64,000 nucleotides of DNA from Lycorma delicatula (GCF_047948215.1 NC_134463.1:98360657-98424656), one strand, 5' to 3'; counted from the first letter of the stretch, positions 25,801 to 37,479 are shown. Program-made: numbers and translations. Notes: a model not told the origin generated them from the sequence alone.

Positions 25801-25990
25801 GGAGTCCGTTTGAAACGCGCGCGTGGCCAACACTACTTTGAAAGTGTCAAGCTCTAACTGACAGGAGGTTGATCACGTGGGAGTGTTGAGTTACGAAGGA
25901 AGGGGGCAATATATGGTGGGGATAGTTTGAACCAATCAGAATAACGGTATTGTATCTCCTATTGAGATGTCACAATTTCTCCGGGCCCAC
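25800..25990 (-). promoter_or_regulatory. Candidate labial promoter region
   Basis: This segment of roughly 190 bp is clearly richer in G and C than its surroundings and lies 1.1-1.3 kb upstream of the labial ATG. On the minus strand it contains TCAGTT (25861-25856), resembling the arthropod initiator TCAGT. It also holds a TATATT stretch at 25913-25908, an E-box CACGTG near 25875 and a CCAAT motif near 25931. The TATA-like site is about 54 bp from the initiator A, too far for a classical TATA-Inr pair, so the initiator alone is the better candidate. The assignment is inference from position and motifs. Confidence 0.35.
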
Positions 25991-26140
25991 TATGATGGAT
26001 TATGTACGGTTTGTTTTGCTCTGGTTTTTCTTTCTTTATTCTTTTCCTTTAATTCCATACGAAGATCCTTGCTTGTGCTGCTTTTCAATAATACTTTTAT
26101 ACCGTCCATAACTGTTCCATGTTTTTCTCTTATGTGAAAA

Positions 26141-26176
26141 ACACACGCGCACACACACACACACACACACACACAA
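26141..26176. repeat. (CA)n microsatellite
   Basis: A CA repeat with a CGCG interruption. It accounts for the Cys/Val-rich apparent reading frames on the other strand. Confidence 0.9.
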
Positions 26177-26604
26177 ATAAGAGAGGGTGGAAATGGCTGC
26201 GTTTTGCAGTAACGAACAATACAATAATCACATTGAACCCAGTTTGCCTATTGTTATGTTAAATATTTTGTACCAACCTAGTACTCTGATTTGATTTCCC
26301 TTTTTGTTATATGTTGTATAGACCTAGAATAAAGACCAATCGTCTGCTAAAGCTTATATGCTTACTAAAAGCACCACCCTCTTTTCAAACACTCTTGAAA
26401 TGAACTATTATTCGTCTTTTTTTTAAAAATTGTATGTCAAATGGTGTCAATCTTTTGTGATGAGTATCAAATTGTAATTCATATTTTTTTTATTCAGCCA
26501 CTTTCTTTTTTCTTTAAATTAAAAAAAATGTTAGTCTTAAGAGTTGTAAATTAAATAAAATTCTATTAACGTATGATACGCAAAAAAAAAATATATGTAT
26601 ATAT

Positions 26605-26945
26605 GCAGGGTGATTGATTCCAAATTGCATGGAAATTTCTCGGGAGAAGATTGTACAGCCAAAAGTAAGAAACAAGTTCATATAAACATAGGTCAGAAAT
26701 CGGTGCGTTAGCGAGTTTCCGATCGTGAAACGTTTAGCCCTGCTTTCTGCTCCCTCTGTGAAGTTAAACCGTTCTAAAATTCTTGTGATTCAAATCGAGT
26801 GATAAATCTGGTGCTTCCTTATGGTTTCTTATCTAAAGTAATTGGATAAAAGTATACCTAGACTTGTATCTCGTTTAAGTTTTAAGAAAATACAGGTAAA
26901 ACACGAAAACATTTTGTCGGAAAATACACTTTTCTTCGATTTGAA
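26605..26945. repeat. Possible transposon-derived segment
   Basis: It starts CAGGGTGATTGATTCCAAAT and contains a block of mixed composition (TTAGCGAGTTTCCGATCGTG, CTGCTCCCTCTGTGAAG). The CAGGGTG opening and style resemble terminal parts of insect DNA transposons that I recall. No second copy is in the window, so this is a weak inference. Confidence 0.3.
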
Positions 26946-27140
26946 ATAAAATAATTTTTTTAAATTTATCAATGAATCATTTTATTTTATTACAGTAAAT
27001 TTACAGTTTTTATTTTTAAATAATTCAACAGGTTTAGTTTTAATACCTAGGGTACTAGCTATAAATTACATTTATCGATTTATACGGATTTTTCATTACA
27101 CTCTTTGTTATTCTGCAAAGACATTTTTCCACTTGGCGCA

Positions 27141-27215
27141 GATTTCCATGGTGAAATCTAGATTATCATCTCTGCCTTTCATACGAAAAATTCCGGGTTC
27201 GAATCTCTGGTTTGT
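27141..27215 (+). repeat. Degenerate tRNA-like fragment (SINE-2-related)
   Basis: TGCCTTTCATACGAAAAATT then CCGGGTTCGAATCTCTGG matches the SINE-2 head around its B box (GGTTCGAATCT). The rest of the SINE is not recognisable. Confidence 0.5.
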
Positions 27216-27599
27216 TTTACTATATTTTAGTTTCATACATTCATTTCCTGTAGTGAGTTGATGGCAGGATATATAACAGGCTGAAAAACAAACCGTAAAA
27301 AAACATGGGATAATTAGCATAAAAAGATATTTAAAATTTTCTATTTAATATTATCTTTAAAGACGATTTAGCTATTTTATCAGCATTAAAAATGAAAATA
27401 CCATTATAAAATTGTGCAAAGACCGTTTCAAAATTATTGTCGTTGAAGCGAAACATCTTTTATTTGGTTAACAAAACTGAATTTAAATTAGATAGATCAA
27501 ACTGCGAACATCGAACCTTTTTGCAACCGCTTTAGAAAAGAGTCCAGATAAATCCATTAGGAAAATATGCATAGAAGATATAACTTAATAAAAAAATTT

Positions 27600-28283
27600 T
27601 GATGTGGGCAACACGTGACTTCCTTGAGCGCCTATTAAATTACATATACACATTTTTTAAAATGAAAAGTATATAAAATTTTATTTCATTAAAAACTTCT
27701 GATATTTTTTTATTTTATTTTTGTTATTATTGAATTATAATTCATCTTAATTTTTTTTTTTTACAATGAGAGGTTGATAATTATTAATAAATCGATATAT
27801 TTATATAAAAAAAAGTTTAAAAAAAAAGGAAATGAAGTCTGGTTCAAACCGATGTGTCTTCCCTTGTTAGATCCAAATATTTCATTAATTAATATTTTAT
27901 TTGCTTATAACTGTGGAACCAATGAACATAAGTACCACTTATGATTTATCGTTGAAATGCTCTCAATAAGGGCTTATTACTACAGTTAAGAAAAAGTCAA
28001 AAATCCAATTTTTTGGAATTTTGGGCTTTTTTGGACACTTTTGGTCCAGTCGATTGCAATCAAAAAGGGAAGTGGACAACTAGATGTTACAATAGTTCTA
28101 AATCTAAAATTTCAACATCCTACAGCTAATCGTTTTTGAGTTATGCGAGATATATACGTACGTACAGACGTCACGTCAAAATGGATTCAGGGATGGTGAA
28201 AATGGATATTTCCGTTGAAATCTGGAAACCGAAATTTTTCGCGATCATAATACTTGCTTTTCTTCGTACAAAGAAGTAATAAA
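27600..28283 (+). mobile_element. DNA-1 near full-length copy
   Basis: It runs from GATGTGGGCAACACGTGACT to TCGTACAAAGAAGTAA. It has all internal landmarks, including TTGGGCTTTTTTGGACACTT and CTAATCGTTTTTGAGTTATG. The 13-bp end block is altered to ACTTCCTTGAGCG. Confidence 0.78.
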
Positions 28284-29394
28284 GACTTTATTTATCGAGT
28301 AATAAATTGAATTTAGGTGAAAGTAGGTACATACGTAAAACATTCTAAAAAGAAGGAAATATATATTATTTTTCATTTTTTTCTTCAATTTTCTATGTAA
28401 TAAAAATTCCAAAATACAACAAAAATTACATTTTCGTAAGAAACGCATTATAGTGGATGTATTTTTATATAAGTCATAATATTATGAAGATGAATTTTAC
28501 CACGTTTATCGGTAACACTAACAATGATGAAAACTACCAAATATTATCGAAAATGCTTTGATGTAAGTAATACGAGTAGGCTTACTAATTTATAGTTTAT
28601 ATTCGTTTGAAGTTGTTAAGTATGCATTATCAAGATTAATTTCCCCATTAGTAATAACTTGAATATACCATTGGTTTTAGTATTAAAGTTATAGGATTTA
28701 AATCGATAAGAGTGAGTTCTGTCTGTAAAAAGCAAGTAAATTTTTGCGTAATAGATAAATTTAACCTTTATTCGTTGACAAATTTCGAAAAAAGATCCAA
28801 ATCACTTCCCGTTTAACGTGTAATTTTATAAAATAACTGCAAATATATTATTTTTATTAAAAATAATTTTTCTTTCCTTTAAATGTTTATTAGGAAAATA
28901 TATTTATAAGTAATATTTTAGATAAATTAAAAAATCTACTTATAGCTACGATATATCTTTCCCGATAACTTAGAGATTTAATAATTAACGTCAAATAATA
29001 ATAATAATAAAATAAAAAATTATGCGAAGGATTTATTTTATTCTCCAATCACTTTTTTTTATTAATGCAACTTCTTTTCAATTAAGAATTAAATTTATCT
29101 TTTAAAAAACAAAGGAAAAGTAAAGGAAAGTATTTTGTCTTCCTTTGCTACATTTTAACCTAAAAGTTTTATTGCCCCGTAAAATACGTAAAGTAATTTT
29201 TTTAAACTTTCTCTAATATTTAATTTACATTATTTTTTTGGCTTAATTTGGGCTTTTACGAATTAAACATTTTCTAATTATTGACCATTTAAATAATTAA
29301 TTAAGACCTTTTTATACGCTTTTCTTTAACTTTTAATGATAATGATTAATGATAATCAACCGTGTTCTTAAATCTTGTAACCTTTAATTAAACT

Positions 29395-29515
29395 CATTTT
29401 CCGCCCGGTTTATGCGGACTGCCGGCTGTGTGGACGTTCTTGCGTACCCTTCGGCCGGCCGGGCGGCGTCCGTCAGAGGATTTGTTCGCCGACGGACGTA
29501 CAGCGGGTGACAATA
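29395..29515. other. GC-rich, CpG-dense mini-island upstream of labial
   Basis: About 120 bp rich in CG dinucleotides (GGCCGGCCGGGCGGCGTCCG, CGCCGACGGACG) are embedded in very AT-rich DNA about 4.7 kb upstream of the labial ATG. It matches none of the repeat families here and has no supported frame. It could be a promoter or other regulatory element, or the end of an unrecognised element. Confidence 0.35.
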
Positions 29516-29691
29516 CAATATTTTATTGTCATTGTCATATATTTTAATATTTCATATATGTATGAATATGTCTATATAATACAAGGGGGTCGATAAGATG
29601 CAGTTATCGATCCGATTGATTTTGACTGTCAATTTAGCATGAATAGATCAGGTGGCTGCTCAAAAACGGATTTTAATATATAACTAATGTA

Positions 29692-29993
29692 TCCACCGGG
29701 TTGGTCTAGTGTTGAATGCGTCTTCCCAAATCAGCTGATTTGGAAGCCGAGAGTTTCAGCATTCATGTCCTAGTAAAAAGCCAGTTCTTTTTACACGGAT
29801 TTGAATGCTACATCGTGGATACCGGTGTTCTTTGGTGGTTGGGTTTCAATTAACCACACATCTCACGATTGGTCGAACTGAGAATGTACAAGACTACACT
29901 TCATTTACACTCATACATATCATCCTCATTCATCCTCTGAAGTATTATCTAACCGGTATTTACCGGAGGTTAAACAGGAAAAAAAAAAAATAT
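29692..29993 (+). mobile_element. SINE-1, full-length copy 5
   Basis: It has the tRNA-like head CCACCGGGTTGGTCTAGTG, the body, and a tail ending ACCGGAGGTTAAACAGG plus an A-run. A 16-bp perfect target-site duplication, ATATATAACTAATGTA, flanks it at 29676-29691 and 29994-30009. Confidence 0.92.
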
Positions 29994-30255
29994 ATATATA
30001 ACTAATGTAAATCTACCTTCTAAAATTTATGTAAACTAATCATCTGACATTTATAAATAACTGGTATAATAATAATAATAATAATAATACAAACTAATAT
30101 CTAGGTTATAATATATAGAATAAGACTGCATATAAATATTTTTTGTTAGCTAGAGAATTAAAAGAACTAAAATTAAATTGTCAGTTGTGTTCCTTATTCA
30201 ATTAAAAAATAAAGTTAATATTTAAAAAAAAATGATTTTCTTAAAAAAAAATAAA

Positions 30256-30465
30256 TAAATAAAAAGCAAGAAATTACTTTCAAGAAATTTGCTTTTAAAA
30301 AAAATTTTCTATTTGTTCGTGACTAAAAAGAAAAGCGTGGGGAGCGCCCTAATTATAAAAACGATTTATATGAGAGCACGCCCCACGCTTTTCTTTTAAG
30401 TCATACATAAATAGTAAATTTTTTTAGAAGTAATTTTCTTGAAAATAAAACTTTTTATTTTTTAC
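30256..30465. repeat. Long inverted repeat / stable hairpin
   Basis: The inner arms AAAGAAAAGCGTGGGG (about 30327-30342) and CCCCACGCTTTTCTTT (about 30380-30396) are perfect complements. Pairing continues outward with few mismatches for about 70 bp: left arm TCAAGAAA at 30280 against TTTCTTGA near 30434-30441, with CTATTTG/AAATAG between. The loop is about 30 nt. The left arm is preceded and the right arm followed by A/T-rich tracts that also pair loosely. It could be a foldback MITE or a transcribed hairpin. Confidence 0.75.
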
Positions 30466-31110
30466 GAATTATTTTTTTATGTTATTTATTTATTATTATT
30501 ATTTTTTTTTTAATAAACTACGTTATAAATCTTTTAAAATGAAATTTATAAATCGTTATTAAAGAAAAGTGGTTTTATATTTTTACGGATTAAATAAGAA
30601 AATGTAATATAATAATTGTATTACATTAGGAATGAAGTGAATTTGAAAAAAATTCTTTTAAAATAATTGTTATATTAAATTCTATGGAGAGGAAAAATTT
30701 CTATAACGATCATGTATACCCCAATTCTGCTGGTTGTTGGTCATAAGTCGTAAGTTACGGATTTTTTAATGACTTATTTAGAAAAAAAAAAAAACATTCT
30801 ATATTATCCGGATTAGCGTGAAATATTAAATCATATTTTCATTTAAATATAAATTCATCTGTGACATTATTTTTTTTACTATTATTATTATTATTTTATT
30901 TTTTTTTTTTGAGGATTTTGAGGTCACAGTGGACCACTTTAGTCAACTCTGGTTCGTCTTATATTTGAACAAATACCCTCGTTGTTGTTTTTTTTTTTTA
31001 AATTTAAATCTGGAGTTTGCTTCTTTTAGTATTTTTATATTGTCAGTTTTGTTTCGTAAATTTTCTATTGTGATTTCTAGTTCTTGCATATCTTGTTTAA
31101 TTTCGGAGAT

Positions 31111-31835
31111 TCAGGTCGGTGTTTTGGACATTTTCCAGTATTTCTCGACCAGTTTCCTGGCAACCCTGTGCGGTTCTGTTATTATTATGTGTCCGAAGGA
31201 GATTCTTTTCTTTCTAAAGTAGTCTAGAGCTGGTTCTACGTCTTGGTTTGGTATGAGTCTCAATTCTCCCCCATCAGCAAGTCGTCTTTTATTTATGCAC
31301 GTTCTTATAATTCTTCTTTTTATTCTTTGCGTCTCTTCTGAGTAGGAAATGTTGGATCTTAGTTTGAAGAGTGTTTCGCTTCCATATGATATTATAAGAC
31401 TGATTACAGTTTTGTAATGTTTGAGTTTGGTATCTATTGAGATGCATCTTTTGTTATATGTTGATTTGGTGGTATTTTGTGCATAACTGAGCGTTCCTTC
31501 TTTCCCGTTTATTTTTTTCTTTGAGGTCATGTGTGATATTTTCTCCTAACTATTTAAACCGTTCAATTAGCTCGACTTTGTTTCTCTTTATGATTGCGTG
31601 GTTCAATACTAGGAGATTTATGGCCATTATTCTAGTCTTTTCATATGATTCTCTTAGGCCTATTTTTCCAGCTAGTTCTTCCAATAAAATTTCTTGGATT
31701 TTAGCTTCTGCGATGTTATTGGCTAGAAACGCTAGGTCATCTGCACAGTTTACTTTGACATGGTTTTTTCTTGATTCCTTGTTTGTTTGTGTTTCCTTGC
31801 TACAATTGTTTTATTATTATTATTATTATATTTAC
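31111..31835 (-). pseudogene. Non-LTR retrotransposon RT fragment (lineage A, minus)
   Basis: On the minus strand an RT catalytic box reads DDLAFLA (about 31742-31722; the Y/F-A before it is disrupted). It is followed by an EKTRIMAIN block, an ERFK block and a stop. After a frame change come YNKRCISIDTKLKHYKTVI, SYGSETL and RIKRRIIRTCINKRR, the standard RT thumb/connector order in this LINE group. The last 139-residue open stretch (31530-31111) is the longest surviving piece. Frame breaks show it is non-functional. It resembles the copies at 2.8, 8.9 and 47.7 kb. Confidence 0.75.
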
Positions 31836-32573
31836 ACTCCTGTGTTACAGATATGAACGTAAATTTTAAATTAATTTTCATATTAAAAATAAAACTGTTC
31901 TTGAATGAAACAAATTTTAATTTAAAAATGGCTGATAATTGATCGAAAAATATCAGAATTGGGAGAAAACTATGAAAAAAATATACTATATATATTTTTA
32001 AGACATTTTTGTGCGTTTAACGAGGGCGTGTAAAGACAGCTGCAAAAGTTTCCACTGCTCATAGGTTAATTATTGTAGGCCCCATATAAATTCGAGTTTG
32101 GTTGACAAACTATCGTAAAAGAGAATATTTTTGTGTCTATTTAAGATAAACTTTTATTGAAGATAAAAAGTTTTTATTGAAAAAATCCATTCACAGGTTA
32201 ATGACGATAGAATTGGGTAAATAAAATAATAGATTTTTTTTAATGTTATATTGAAGCGAGTTATTATGCTCTAAATACGTCGGGAAAATTTAACACGATT
32301 AATACTGTCTTGTAACAGCATTAATTACGTGTAAAAGATTGTTGCTTCACGATATGCTTTAGAGATAAATCTAAATTTAACTTTTTTTCGTGTAATTTTT
32401 CATATCTAAAATGTCTAATTTAATTTTTATGTAGTACTATGATGTCAGACACACTTTTGCACGAATTTTAACGAGGAATTTGAGATTAATGTAGTGATTG
32501 ATCAAAAAATTGTCAGATTCCTACCCTTAAGAAAGGTTGCTAAGGAATCACCACTTCATCAGCAAAATTTGAT

Positions 32574-32593
32574 ACATATATATATATATATAT
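32574..32593. repeat. (AT)n microsatellite
   Basis: Short simple AT repeat. Confidence 0.85.
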
Positions 32594-32699
32594 CAACGTC
32601 CAGCAAAAACTATTGAAGATAAATTAATGAGAATTTGAATACAGGTTGTTTTTACGGTATAAGTTCACACTAGGAAAGGCATTTTTAAAAGTCCGGGTT

Positions 32700-32839
32700 T
32701 TAAGGGTTAAAATATGGTAACATAAAATTTTAATATTTTTGTTTTAAATTTTCTGTAACAAGCCCAAACCTCAACATTGGAGGAGTAAATTTTTATATAC
32801 TTGTAGACCCGACAGTGCTTTGCTATTATTAGATTTGAG

Positions 32840-32896
<57 letters not shown>

Positions 32897-33125
32897 TTAA
32901 ATGAACACAATTGAAAGTTTGATAAAACATTTAAAAAATGAACATTACGGAATTCACAATATTTTACCATTCACTTTATAACTTTTTCACTTTTCAGTCT
33001 ATTTCCTTTTTTCTTTTTCACCTTTCTCTCTTTTTCCCCGCCCGTAAATCGGTTCAGTAGTTTTTCAGTCTACAGTGGACACACATATGAACATTGGCCT
33101 TTTATATATATATATATATATAAAA
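32700..33125. repeat. Probable interspersed repeat with internal (AT)n tracts
   Basis: Phrases such as GACCCGACAGTGCTTTGCTA (near 32805) and CGTAAATCGGTTCAGTAGTT (near 33045) are of a kind I recall as repeated in insect genomes. The second echoes the 'AAATCGGT..AGTAGTT' block in IR-X. It is split by (AT)n at about 32843-32894 and ends with (AT)n at about 33104-33122. There is no supported coding frame. Confidence 0.4.
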
Positions 33126-33711
33126 TGGGGTAAAATTAAATTTTACTTTTTTTTTAAATTCTCTGTAATAAATGAAGATATCAACTTGATTATTGGTGTG
33201 TATAATCTTCATGTAAATATCTAAAATTCAATTTCTAGATTTTTTGAAATTTGATTTTGAAAAGGGTGAAGAAACGTAAAAACATTTCGAACAATGATTC
33301 CAAATATTCCCTATTTTTGCCTACACTAAACGAGATATTCACTAGATTTGGGCTTTCTAATGATCTTCAGATAAATATCTAAAAACCATTTTCCGATTTT
33401 TAAATTTCAATATTTGAAGAGATAACAAAACATAATTTTTTTTTACATATTTACCGTTTTATTCGACCGCTTTTAAATCAGTATTTATAAGATTTGGTAA
33501 TACTGTGATTTTAATTTATGTTTATAATTCTGATTACGTATTTCGAGAGAAAGCTGCATCGGGAAATCTGAAAACCAAACGGTAAGTCCTGTATTGACCA
33601 AATTGTTCTGAAGAAATTACAATACACTGATAGTTTTTTTAAATGAACAGGCTTTAATTTTTATTTATCATTATTATTCTTACAAGCCTGAGTTATTTTT
33701 CACATTAAACA

Positions 33712-33845
33712 GAGGGGGTCCAGTGGGCAAAGCCCCTGCCTAGATGGGAAGGACGAGAGAAGTGAATCCTGACCGGCTAAATATCCTCTAACCGCGACGG
33801 AAAACCATACTGTGTGGGCGAAGCCGCGACGGGGATGGTAGGATG
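33712..33845. other. GC-rich block, unidentified
   Basis: About 130 bp (GGGGGTCCAGTGGGCAAAGC ... GCGACGGGGATGGTAGGATG) stand out from the AT-rich flanks and contain repeated GCGACGG units (near 33799 and 33828). No other copy is in this window and there is no frame. It is probably a fragment of an interspersed element. Confidence 0.35.
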
Positions 33846-34389
33846 TATATACTCATAAGAATTCGTTCATACATTGCCTATTGCCATTTATTATGCATTT
33901 TATACTATTCTTCTTTTACCTCTTCTTTGGTAGCATACTTCTTCTTGTTACGTCTATTCGTTTCAGATGTTGTCAACCAATATTGTGATGCTGAATTTTT
34001 ATTTCTTTAGTACTATTCTAAATTAATCCAAATCTTGGGACTCATATACATAAAAAAAATTTAATATATCGATAACATTCAAGTAATGTATTACGGCAAT
34101 ATAACGCCCCTTTAATATATTATATCAAATTTCCCTTTTATGTTAAAATATACATATAAATTAATTTGTATTTTTTTATAAAATAATTATTAATAATTTT
34201 AATTACGATATTCATTATAATTTATTTATATACGTTAGGTAAAAAATTGTTGATCCGTGAATTATTTTAAATGAATCGTAAAAACAAAGTATAGTTTTTA
34301 AAGATAACAGGTAGATAAATTAATAGAATCACTGAAATATAACATGAAGTAAAGGATGGTTATAATCTAATTGTTGATCCAATTAAAGA

Positions 34390-34860
34390 AAATCATGATA
34401 GAAGCTGGTCGGTTGGTCGGCGCGGCGCCAGAATTCTAATCGGATAGGATACGCCTGATTTAGGATAACATATACCGTAAAAAAATAAAAACAAAAAAAA
34501 AACAACCAAGGGGAATAACGATAATGATGATGCATGCTAAAGGCAAAAAAAAAAACTATGAAATGTGATGAGGCGGAAAACCAACAGACAGTCTAAGCGA
34601 GATAGACAGACGACTAAATGGTTAGGTTAGAGAAGGACGGATGTCAAAGTTTCATCGAACAGTGAACTGCTTCTGCTGCTGCAGGGAATGTATTTGCTCT
34701 TGGGGATAATAGAGTCAATATTTGTATTTGTTACAAACGGGCAGATGCGGTAAGAGCATCAGCTTCTGCGAACGGATGGGGTGTCATTGAGTATACTAGA
34801 TTGCTTTACTAAGCTCCCGTTCAGGCGTTCACACTAGGAGGCGAAATAAGGTATTTAATA
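34390..34860. promoter_or_regulatory. Complex, apparently single-copy intergenic block; candidate regulatory DNA
   Basis: About 470 bp of higher-complexity DNA contain patches such as GGTCGGCGCGGCGCCAG, GAGATAGACAGACGAC and CTTCTGCTGCTGCAGG. They show no match to the repeat families in the window and no long frame. The position, about 10 kb upstream of a Hox gene, makes an enhancer or non-coding transcript plausible. The pyrimidine tract ending CTGCAG near 34683 could also be a splice acceptor. Confidence 0.25.
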
Positions 34861-35501
34861 TTTCTTTTTGATTAATTAAGTACAGTTTTCTTAAGAAAAC
34901 AATATTTTTAATTTATAAGAATTAAAATAGTTTGAAAAAATCAAAAGTGCGTATAATTTTTGAGAATCAAAAACTGTTATTTCCAGAAGAGTAGTTTTAC
35001 TGAAAAAATGCAATATATCAAATAAAAATTAAGTAAAATATGATTTTGAGATAAAATATGAATTTAAGAGTTAGATTATACAGTATTGTCCGTCTTATAC
35101 TTTCTTTTTAAATAAATAGTAGTAAAAAACGTATTTATTATAATATTTCAATAACTTATTACACGTAAATCTAAGGTTTCGTTACTTTCTAGTGTGTTCA
35201 GTTAAAAGTTTCATTTACTTATTTTCTACAGTAACTAAAGGCTTATGCTGTTTACACTTAGACTCTAAAAAAGAATAATTTTGAGATGGAGGAGGATGTT
35301 CTTATTATGCACTATCAGTCCCGGGAAATATCCCTTATTTATTTTAAAAAAAGTGTTTATTAAAAGAGATTAAAGGAGAGTACTTATAAACAAGAGAGCT
35401 TAGTTTTGTAGGTTTGGTAAGTTAAAATTATATTTGAAATTAATTATTTTAATGCAATTTTTATTATAATAATCACAACTTTTACTTACGTAAAAGTTTT
35501 T

Positions 35502-35626
35502 TTTCATCCGGAGGTCCCGGGTTCGAATCCTGATCAGACATGACATTTTCACACGCTAAAAATCATTCATCTCATTCTCTGAAGCAATACCTAACGGTGG
35601 TCCCGGAGGTTAAAAAATAAAAAAAT
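35502..35626 (+). repeat. SINE-2, 5'-truncated copy
   Basis: It contains TTTCATCCGGAGGTCCCGGG, B box GGGTTCGAATCC, ACACGCTAAAAATCATTCAT and the shared tail TCTGAAGCAATACCTAACGG ... CCCGGAGGTTAAAAA. The 5' half of the tRNA-like head is absent. Confidence 0.8.
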
Positions 35627-36459
35627 TACTTAAGTTAATCATAAAATTTAAAGTCCAGTATTTTGTAGCTCCAGGAAAAATCAGGGGCTGGGCCTTATTT
35701 TTGTGATACCTGTCGGATATTTTAAAAACCGGAACGAACTACAGTTTTTCGGGTTTAAAATTCGTATTAAAACTGAGTGTAAACTCAGTTGAAATTTGTA
35801 TTAGATTTAAATTTATAAAGTATAAAAAATAATAATGTTAGAATTCAGTGATTACTTTAAGATTTGGTTTGATAATAATGTTTAATTTTTAAACATAACC
35901 CACGCAAGAAATTAATCAAGATTTATTTAATATTGCAGTTAGTTTTCATCATATAAATATTATATTACATGCAATTACTTGTTCTCTGCCCACAACAAAA
36001 TTATACTTTTTTATTAGTTTTATAATTAAAATACAACAAATAATAATTAACAGAAATGGGTCTAACTAAAAAAAAAAAATATTTTAAATTGATTTTATTT
36101 TGTGGTCCTGAAAGATGAAATTCCTCTTTCGAGTATATTTTTAAGACTAAATAAAAAAGTGGTATGATAATTTATTTAGTAATTAAAGAAAGTTGATTTT
36201 ATTTATAATTTTAATTTTGCAATAAACCGTTTTAATTTTGAAAGTAATTTTAAAATTACTAGTATAAACAAATTTTCTTTTCCTTTTTTTATTTTGTTAG
36301 TTTTATGTTAAAAAAAATAAAAAATACAATTCTATTCTTCTCCTTTTTGTTTCATAAAATAATCAATATTCTTATTCCGACCTATTTTTGTCCACACTGT
36401 TTAATTTACAATCGATCCCAATTTACCGGAACCAGAGTAAATTTGAATACAAAAAAAAA

Positions 36460-37143
36460 ATCTGATATTGGCACTACATGACTTCCTTATACGCCTATTA
36501 AATTACATTTACACATTTTTTTAAAAGAAAAGTACATAAAACTTTATTTCGTTATTAACTTCTGATATTTTTTTCTTTATTATTATTGAGTTACTATTTA
36601 TCGTAAAACTTTTCTTACAGTCGGAGGTTAATAATTATTAATAAACCAATGTATTTAAATTTAAACAAAAAATTAAAGTTAAAAAAAGGGCTGACTCAAA
36701 CCGATTTGCCTTCCCCTTGTAAGATCCAAATATTTCATTAATTAAAATTTTATTTGGCTATAACTCTGAAACCAATGAAAATAAGTACCACTTATGATAC
36801 ATCGTTGAAAAGTTATCGATGAAGGATTATTACAGCAGTTAAAAAAAAGTCCAAAATTCAATTTTTTTTTTATTTTATGCTTTTTGGATACTTTTGGTAC
36901 AGTAAATTGCAATCAAAAAGGAAGGTCCACAACTAGATATTACAACAGTTCTAAAACCAAAATTTCTACATCCTACGGCTAATCGTTTTTGAGTTATGCG
37001 ACATACATACCTACGTACAAACGTCACGCCGAAACTCGTCAAAATGGATTCGAGGGATGGTCAAAATGGATATTTCCGTTGAAATCTGAAAACCGAAATT
37101 TTTCGTGATCACAATATCTTTTACTTCGTACAAGGAAGTAAAA
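36460..37143 (+). mobile_element. DNA-1 near full-length copy
   Basis: It starts TCTGATATTGGCACTACATG followed by ACTTCCTTATACG and ends TTACTTCGTACAAGGAAGTA. This copy preserves the right terminal block (CGTACAAGGAAGT) exactly as the inverse of the family's left block. Confidence 0.8.
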
Positions 37144-37479
37144 ATGACATACAAAGAGGGGGTTCTACTGAATTTCAACAGAGACTGTTTTTGTATGCAT
37201 TTATAAACCAGTTTTATGTTATTAGATTATATAATAATTATATATATCTTATGCAGTATACAAAAACATATAATATACATAAATAAGAACATACAAAGAT
37301 GAGCCCAAAGAACATTGATAAAGTTCAGCAGACATAAAGCAAAGGAAACACGAAAAACTAGTATTTTCCAACACACAAAGAACTAATGAAAAATGAAACA
37401 GAGAAATAACTAATCAAAATGGCAAACGAAATGAAGAATTTTGACGATGCGCAACATCCTAGGATAGCTGATTCACTTC

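Noticed and set aside
25990..26224. Two overlapping minus-strand frames with Cys-Val repeats
   Set aside because: They are translations of the (CA)n microsatellite.
29805..30005. Plus-strand frame reading VVGFQLTTHLT, also seen at 7685-7867 and 63511-63732
   Set aside because: It is the SINE-1 body translated by chance in several copies. SINEs are non-coding.
32707..32970. Minus-strand frame with Tyr-Ile repeats
   Set aside because: It is a translation of the (AT)n tract, with no other coding signal.
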